Assembly (NCBI GenBank): GCA_019309815.1
Contig: JAFDFO010000065.1
Location: forward strand, 1 to 10,584
DNA from: Deltaproteobacteria bacterium
Lineage (GTDB): Bacteria; Desulfobacterota; Desulfobacteria; Desulfobacterales; C00003060
DNA: 10,584 nt
Direction of reading: 5' to 3'
Under the pieces are notes generated by a model. The model had not been told where the DNA came from, searched no databases, and saw only the letters and a program-made list of their open reading frames with translations. A program made the translations under genes and the position numbers. Position 1 is the stretch's first letter. Every line of letters begins with the position of its first letter. Below are positions 6,675-10,584 of the stretch, piece by piece.

Positions 6675-8360
6675 ATGGGCACTCTGTTCAAAGAGGACGA
6701 ACTTGCAAAAATAGAGTCGGATAAAGAGGTGTGGGACGAGCATCTTCGGGAAAAGCTGTCCTCCTCCCCTGAGCGAAGAGAATCGTTTACCACGGTGTCC
6801 GGGAAACCGATAGAAGGACTTTACACACCGGTGGACACCAAGGCATTAGACTACACCAGCCAGCTGGGGTTCCCCGGGAAGTATCCGTACACCCGTGGCG
6901 TGCAGGCCTCCATGTACAGGGGACGGCTTTGGACCATGCGCATGTTTGCAGGTCTTGGAAGTGCAGAAGAAACGAACGAACGGTTTCACCACCTGGTTAA
7001 TCAGGGACAGACCGGGTTGTCCACAGCTTTCGACATGCCGACCCTTATGGGCTACGATACAGGGGATCCCAAGGCCCTCGGAGAGTGCGGAACATGTGGA
7101 GTGGCCATCGATACCCTGAAAGACGTGGAGATTCTTTTTGACAGGTTGCCGGTAGACAAACTCACCACCTCCATGACGATTAACCCTCCTGCTCCGGTAC
7201 TGTGGGCTATGTATATCGCCATGGCTGAAAAGAAGGGGATTCCCCGAGAAAAGTTGGGGGGCACGATTCAGAATGATATGTTGAAAGAGTTCGTCGCCCA
7301 AAAGACCTTTATGTGCCCGCCCGAACCGTCCATGCGGCTCATTGTAGATACGATTGAGTTCGGAACCCGTGAGGTGCCTCGCTGGAACACGATCAGCATC
7401 AGCGGGTATCATATCCGCGAGGCTGGATCTACGGCAGTTCAGGAACTTGCCTTCACACTGGCGGATGGCATTGCATATGTAGAAGCAGCCCTTGAGAGGG
7501 GGCTTGACATAGATGCCTTTGCGCCCAGGCTTTCATTTTTCTTTAATGCCCATATTGATTTCTTTGAAGAGATTGCCAAATACCGTGCGGCCCGAAGGAT
7601 GTGGGCAAACATCATGAAGAACCGTTTCAATGCAAAATCCGAGCGATCTCTCTGGCTTCGTTTCCACACGCAGACAGCCGGCTGCAGCCTGGCCGCCCAG
7701 CAGCCCTTTAACAATGTGGTCCGGACCGCGGTGGAGGCTTTGGGTGCCGTGCTTGGAGGGACCCAGTCACTGCACACAAACTCCTTTGATGAGGTCCTGG
7801 CAATCCCAACCGAAGAGGCTGCCACGATTGCCCTGCGGACCCAGCAAATTCTGGCTGAAGAGACCGGCGTGGTTAACACTATTGACCCTCTGGGGGGCTC
7901 CTACCTTGTGGAGGCCTTGACTGACGAGATGGAGGGGGCCGCTTATGACTACATTCAAAAGATTGACGACATGGGAGGCATGCTCAAGGCGATTGAGAGA
8001 AACTACCCTCAGATGGAGATCGCGGATGCCGCATACAGGTTTCAGCGAGAAGTTGACCAAGAAATTCGTATTATGGTGGGAGTCAACAAGCATGTAACGG
8101 ATGACGAGCTGCCGGTTGACATCTACCACGTGGATGAGGCCCTGGAGCAGCGTCAAATTGCGCGGACTCAGGAGGTCAAGAACAGTCGGGATGATACAAA
8201 GGTTAGGGAATCCCTGGAGCGTCTTGGGGACGCGTGTGTAGGCGATGAGAATGTCATGCCGCACCTGATTGACGCTGCGTCTTCTTATGCTACACTTCAG
8301 GAGATGTGTGATGTGTTTAGGGAGGTGTTTGGAGAATACAGAGACCCGAGCACATTCTGA
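6675..8360 (+). CDS. B12-dependent acyl-CoA mutase large subunit, isobutyryl-CoA mutase-like
   Basis: The protein has 561 residues with the TIM-barrel substrate domain of the methylmalonyl-CoA mutase family and no B12 domain; that domain is encoded separately downstream. Family motifs are YPYTRGVQASMYRGRLWTMR (70-89), GLSTAFDMPTLMGYD (114-128), GTIQNDMLKEF (196-206), SISGYHIREAG (241-251), FAPRLSFFF, and GGTQSLHTNSFDE. Aligned with Propionibacterium methylmalonyl-CoA mutase at a constant offset of two, Tyr89 becomes Phe91, Arg207 becomes Gln209, and His244 is kept as His246. Arg207 binds the free carboxylate of methylmalonyl-CoA. From memory, Phe/Gln at these sites is the signature of Streptomyces isobutyryl-CoA mutase, which is also a roughly 566 plus 136-residue two-subunit enzyme. 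The likely reaction is isobutyryl-CoA to butyryl-CoA. Automated annotation would probably say methylmalonyl-CoA mutase. Other non-carboxylated branched acyl-CoA substrates remain possible. AGAGAGG at 6662-6668 serves the ATG. Confidence 0.88.
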   Translation: MGTLFKEDELAKIESDKEVWDEHLREKLSSSPERRESFTTVSGKPIEGLYTPVDTKALDYTSQLGFPGKYPYTRGVQASMYRGRLWTMRMFAGLGSAEETNERFHHLVNQGQTGLSTAFDMPTLMGYDTGDPKALGECGTCGVAIDTLKDVEILFDRLPVDKLTTSMTINPPAPVLWAMYIAMAEKKGIPREKLGGTIQNDMLKEFVAQKTFMCPPEPSMRLIVDTIEFGTREVPRWNTISISGYHIREAGSTAVQELAFTLADGIAYVEAALERGLDIDAFAPRLSFFFNAHIDFFEEIAKYRAARRMWANIMKNRFNAKSERSLWLRFHTQTAGCSLAAQQPFNNVVRTAVEALGAVLGGTQSLHTNSFDEVLAIPTEEAATIALRTQQILAEETGVVNTIDPLGGSYLVEALTDEMEGAAYDYIQKIDDMGGMLKAIERNYPQMEIADAAYRFQREVDQEIRIMVGVNKHVTDDELPVDIYHVDEALEQRQIARTQEVKNSRDDTKVRESLERLGDACVGDENVMPHLIDAASSYATLQEMCDVFREVFGEYRDPSTF

Positions 8361-8413
8361 AATAACGAATAATGAATAATGAATAACGAATGACGAATAG
8401 CGAAGGAAGAATG
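8361..8413. repeat. Degenerate AATAACGAATAATGAAT tract
   Basis: Directly after the mutase stop codon the sequence is AATAACGAATAATGAATAAT followed by more GAATAACG, AATGACG and AATAGCG units, a drifting seven-base period ending near 8413. It lies in the 239-base spacer before the B12-binding subunit gene. I see no gene in 8361-8599. Confidence 0.75.
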
Positions 8414-8561
8414 ACTAAATCTCAGGATTATAGTTTATCTTCTTAACGTTAGGCACCCTGGCCCAGACCTGGCTTGGTATCATGGTAGGCTGAGCCGGGC
8501 ACGTAACACCCATAGACTTAGCTGGTGGATCTGACTATGTCGCGCCAGGGCAGGCTTTAGC

Positions 8562-8581
8562 GCACTCTAGTGCACTCTAGG
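8562..8581. repeat. 10-bp tandem repeat GCACTCTAGT/GCACTCTAGG
   Basis: Two decamers follow directly at 8562-8571 and 8572-8581, differing only in the last base. They lie immediately upstream of the B12-binding subunit gene, and an in-frame GTG (8570-8572) spans the junction of the two units. Confidence 0.7.
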
Positions 8582-8599
8582 CACTTGTCGTACTCTGAT

Positions 8600-9004
8600 A
8601 TGATGATGGAACGAAAAACAAGAATCCTTGTGGCAAAGCCCGGACTCGATGGTCATGACCGGGGGGCCCGCATCATTGCAAGAGCGTTTCGTGATGGAGG
8701 ATTTGAAGTAGTTTACACCGGACTCCATCAGACTCCTGAGCAGATTGTGAATGCGGCCATCCAGGAAGATGTGGACTTGATCGGTCTCAGCAGCCTTGCC
8801 GGCGCACATCTGTACTTATTTCAGAGGGTCATTGACCTACTCAGTGAAGGGGGCGCGGACGATATTGCGGTTATTGGTGGTGGGATTGTCCCTGATAGAG
8901 ATGTGGTCAAGCTAAAAGCCATGGGTGTTCGAGAAGTCTTCCTGCCCGGGACCTCACTTGACACAATCGTAGAGTGGGTTCGCACAAATATAAAGCCGCG
9001 TTAG
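8600..9004 (+). CDS. B12-binding small subunit of the acyl-CoA mutase
   Basis: This 134-residue stand-alone cobalamin-binding domain matches the C-terminal domain of methylmalonyl-CoA mutase and the separate small subunit of isobutyryl-CoA mutase (about 136 residues). After MMMERKTRILVAKPG comes the DxHxxG motif LDGHDRG, with Asp17, His19 (the lower cobalt ligand) and Gly22. GLSSLAGAH and DIAVIGGGIVP, which line the nucleotide tail pocket, follow. HQTPEQIV and FLPGTSLDTIVEWV complete the fold. It should form the active mutase with the large subunit encoded 239 bases upstream. The start is uncertain: three consecutive ATGs (8600, 8603, 8606) lack a clear ribosome binding site, and an in-frame GTG at 8570 would add ten residues. 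No MeaB-type chaperone gene follows within the window. Confidence 0.92.
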   Translation: MMMERKTRILVAKPGLDGHDRGARIIARAFRDGGFEVVYTGLHQTPEQIVNAAIQEDVDLIGLSSLAGAHLYLFQRVIDLLSEGGADDIAVIGGGIVPDRDVVKLKAMGVREVFLPGTSLDTIVEWVRTNIKPR

Positions 9005-9082
9005 GGCAACCCAGACAATTACTGTGTTCCCCTAAGCAGGAATTCCCGGGATAGAAACTGTGTGAAGACTGAAAGGTTGAGA

Positions 9083-9107
9083 TACCCCGCGGGGTAGTAT
9101 TCTTTTC
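9083..9107 (+). terminator. Possible intrinsic terminator after the mutase small subunit
   Basis: TACCCCGCGGGGTA at 9083-9096 is a perfect 14-base palindrome, able to form a five-pair GC-rich stem with a CGCG loop. A pyrimidine/T-rich stretch (TATTCTTTTCCTCT) follows from about 9099. It lies 79 bases past the stop codon at 9004 and before the oppositely oriented zinc-ribbon gene, where a terminator is expected. The stem is short and the T-run is interrupted. Confidence 0.4.
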
Positions 9108-9207
9108 CTCTAAAGCCTCCAGGCGAAAGCCCGAACTCTCCTCAATACCCTACAGGCATCTAGTTATCTATCAAGATTGCGAGAACAAGATGCAACGGAT
9201 TCGGGGC

Positions 9208-9447
9208 CTAAATGCGGGGATCAAGGTGGCCGGGTCCCCCACACTCTGGCGTGTAGCAGGTTGCATTTAAGAACTCGCATTTCTCGTTACACGAAGGGCA
9301 GGCATTAGGAGGGGCTACGGCCTGAAGCATATGTCCGCATTTGGAGCATTTCCAATAGCTCTCATTACACTTAGGACAAACATCCCCGGCGAACTTACTT
9401 TCCGCGTTGTGGCCGCAAAGCGCACATGTGAATGTTGTTGCTGTCAT
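9208..9447 (-). CDS. Small cysteine-rich zinc-ribbon / rubredoxin-like protein
   Basis: This 79-residue protein has eleven cysteines. Four CxxC knuckles are present: CALC (about residue 8), CPKC, CSKC and CPSC. Together they can form two zinc-ribbon or rubredoxin-like metal sites. A distinct tail follows with three more cysteines, NEKCEFLNATCYTPECGG, ending in PGHLDPRI. The start at 9447 is chosen because AGGAGGT at 9461-9455 is seven bases upstream; the longer start at 9486 has no such site. On the minus strand a TTGACA lies at 9500-9495, a possible -35 element, without a good -10. The gene stands alone between the mutase subunit and hdrA, in opposite orientation to both. Its function is unknown; metal binding is a safe inference, and electron transfer or a protein-interaction role is only possible. 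Confidence 0.8.
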   Translation of the reverse strand: MTATTFTCALCGHNAESKFAGDVCPKCNESYWKCSKCGHMLQAVAPPNACPSCNEKCEFLNATCYTPECGGPGHLDPRI

Positions 9448-9835
9448 AATATCTACCTCCTCTTCTTGATTGATCATGTTGGTCAAAAAATGCTGTCAAG
9501 GACTTGTTCGACCTTGAACTGTACAGCAAGCCAACTGATTAAAGAGACAATAACACAGAAACATGGGATATGAAATGGGGTCATTCATGTATTTTTTGAC
9601 AAAAAACACTGTATTTCGCAAGATCCGTTTCGGTTTTCCGACGTTTTTTTGAGGCAACGCCGAATCCTTTCGTACAGTGCGGGTACCAGTATCACAAGAG
9701 CCGGCGACCTCACGGGTAAAGTAGGTGGTGGTGGGTTGCCCGGGCGCAAAATGTGCTTGATTTACATGACTTAATGTCTTTTACTCCGGTAACCGCAATG
9801 GGCGCGAGGCGATCAGCACGACACATACCATCAAC
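9448..9835. other. Intergenic region between divergent zinc-ribbon gene and hdrA, candidate promoter inside
   Basis: No gene of convincing length or family lies here. On the plus strand TTGACA at 9596-9601 is a perfect -35 hexamer. Seventeen bases on, CAAGAT (9619-9624) is a poor -10. The stretch 9585-9655 is rich in A and T runs, including GTTTTTTT at 9644-9651. This could be the promoter of the hdrA operon, giving a leader of about 290 bases, but the evidence is weak. I do not recognise a riboswitch; in particular no B12 box is visible. Confidence 0.35.
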
Positions 9836-9919
9836 GTGACCCTGGAATGCCCATTTTGCAATGAGACGGTTCAGCCAGGCGTTGCCACTTGTAGCCAATG
9901 CGGGAGGGAGTCAGATTGA
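9836..9919 (+). CDS. Possible 27-residue zinc-ribbon peptide overlapping the hdrA start
   Basis: From a GTG at 9836 the frame reads VTLECPFCNETVQPGVATCSQCGRESD and stops at 9917-9919, just before hdrA. The paired CPFC and CSQC knuckles are ten residues apart and followed by GRE, a classic treble-clef or zinc-ribbon pattern unlikely to arise by chance. The frame stays open upstream to 9770 without a standard start codon (it reads LNVFYSGNRNGREAISTTHTIN), so the true protein may be longer with a rare start or be a decayed remnant. No ribosome binding site precedes the GTG. Its stop overlaps a possible TTG start of hdrA (TTGA at 9916-9919), which would couple the two. Confidence 0.4.
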   Translation: MTLECPFCNETVQPGVATCSQCGRESD

Positions 9920-9924
9920 GTGAG

Positions 9925-10584
9925 ATGAGCGACGGACATAAGCCCGAAACTGTTGGGGCGGTTATGGTGGTAGGAGGGGGAATTGCCGGCATGCAGTGTG
10001 CTCTGGACCTGGCCTCAACCGGATTCCGTGTTTACTTGGTAGAAGCGTCTCCTGCCATCGGTGGTACCATGGCGCAACTTGACAAGACATTTCCTACCAA
10101 CGAGTGCGCCATGTGAATTCTCTCGCCTAAACTGGTCGGGGTCGGCCGGGACGCCAACATTGAGTTGCTTACGCTGTCAGAAGTGGAGAGCGTGTCTGGT
10201 GATGCAGGCAACTTTGAGGTAACGATCTCCCAGTCTCCCCGGTACATCGATACAGATCTGTGCATTGCCTGTGGCACCTGTGCAGAGAAATGCCCAAAGC
10301 GTGTTACAGATGTCTACAATGCCGGCCTGACCAAGAGGAAGGCCGCCTATCTTCCGTATCCCCAAGCCGTTCCCCTCAAGTATGCAATCGACTCGAAAAA
10401 CTGTATCTATTTTCAGAAGAAGGGACGGTGTACAGCGTGTCAAAAGTTTTGTCCCACAGGCGCGGTCAACTTCCAGGAGGAGCCAAAGGTTCACAAGGTC
10501 CGAGTAGGAGCCATTGTCCTGTCTCCCGGATTCGTTCCCTATGATCCTGTTCTGCGCGACACGTTCTCCTACAGTCGGCACCCC
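9925..10584 (+). CDS. hdrA: HdrA-type iron-sulfur flavoprotein with in-frame UGA (selenocysteine); 3' end outside window
   Basis: HdrA is the FAD- and FeS-carrying electron-bifurcating subunit of heterodisulfide reductase complexes; bacteria without CoM/CoB use HdrA-like proteins in ferredoxin, NADH or H2-linked electron transfer. Reading through TGA at 10114-10116 gives 220 residues with no other stop. An FAD motif VMVVGGGIAG lies at 13-22. The conserved HdrA block KTFPTNECAM-U-ILSPKLVGVGRDANI follows, with the UGA at codon 64 where most homologues have cysteine (CxxC becomes Cys61-x2-Sec64). Two 4Fe-4S motifs come next: Cys113, 116, 119, 123 (CIACGTCAEKCP) and Cys160, 169, 172, 176 (CIYFQKKGRCTACQKFCP). 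The continuous homology on both sides makes a nonsense mutation unlikely. A matching hairpin sits downstream of the UGA. Starts: ATG 9925 is used; TTG 9916 has better spacing to GGGAGGGAG (9902-9910), and an earlier ATG exists at 9898. Sec-containing HdrA is known in methanococci and, to my knowledge, some deltaproteobacteria. Confidence 0.9.
10114..10149 (+). promoter_or_regulatory. Candidate bacterial SECIS element after the hdrA UGA
   Basis: The UGA (10114-10116) is followed after 15 bases by a six-pair stem, CUGGUC (10132-10137) with GGCCGG (10144-10149), using two G-U pairs. The loop is GGGGUC (10138-10143). Bacterial SECIS hairpins lie inside the coding region shortly after the UGA. The best-known example, E. 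coli fdhF, shows a GGU-containing apical loop contacted by SelB. Here a GGUC lies in the loop about 24 bases from the UGA, in agreement. The fold was found by eye and not by energy calculation. Confidence 0.65.

Noticed and set aside
8361..8599. Cobalamin riboswitch before the B12-binding subunit
   Set aside because: No B12-box-like sequence or suitable conserved core is visible; the spacer is made of short repeats and unremarkable sequence.
9710..9898. 62-residue minus-strand ORF
   Set aside because: It has no recognisable motif and is antisense to the CPFC/CSQC peptide frame.
10114..10116. Nonsense mutation making hdrA a pseudogene
   Set aside because: The UGA falls exactly on a conserved cysteine, the frame stays intact with intact FeS motifs for 156 codons, and a SECIS-like hairpin follows at the right distance.

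Overview
The window looks like a chromosome segment from an anaerobic member of the Desulfobacterota (former Deltaproteobacteria), probably a sulfate reducer or syntroph that degrades fatty acids. This rests on gene content and protein style: short-chain acyl-CoA beta-oxidation genes, a two-subunit B12-dependent acyl-CoA mutase, and a heterodisulfide-reductase A (HdrA)-type flavoprotein whose reading frame contains a UGA at a conserved cysteine position. The assignment is an inference; no marker gene is present.

Layout. Positions 1-408 (minus) hold the N-terminal part of an AcuB-like double-CBS protein, cut by the window edge. Positions 584-1250 (minus) hold a broken purN: both ends are well conserved, but the middle is missing and the frame changes. 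Positions 1251-1557 are a repeat-rich spacer, followed by a short WYL-type regulator at 1558-2214. From 2462 to 9004 all genes point the same way: acetyl-CoA acetyltransferase, crotonase-type enoyl-CoA hydratase, short-chain acyl-CoA dehydrogenase, CobA/BtuR-type cob(I)alamin adenosyltransferase, the large subunit of an acyl-CoA mutase, and its separate B12-binding subunit. A cysteine-rich zinc-ribbon gene follows on the minus strand (9208-9447), then a possible tiny zinc-ribbon ORF (9836-9919), then hdrA (9925 to the window end).

How the genes may work together. The mutase is the key. It carries Phe91 and Gln209 where methylmalonyl-CoA mutases carry Tyr and Arg, with exactly conserved spacing to the B12-side histidine (His246). 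Phe/Gln is the pair recalled for isobutyryl-CoA mutase. With the dehydrogenase, hydratase and thiolase beside it, the cluster reads as an isobutyryl-CoA to butyryl-CoA to crotonyl-CoA to acetoacetyl-CoA to acetyl-CoA route (or its reverse). The adenosyltransferase would supply the cofactor. A 3-hydroxyacyl-CoA dehydrogenase, an ETF and a MeaB-type G-protein chaperone are not in the window. HdrA could take part in the associated electron transfer, but that link is only proximity.

A second theme is the spacers. Nearly every gap between these genes contains short-period degenerate repeats, and each gap has a different repeat family. Two of these families contain inverted arms that could fold.
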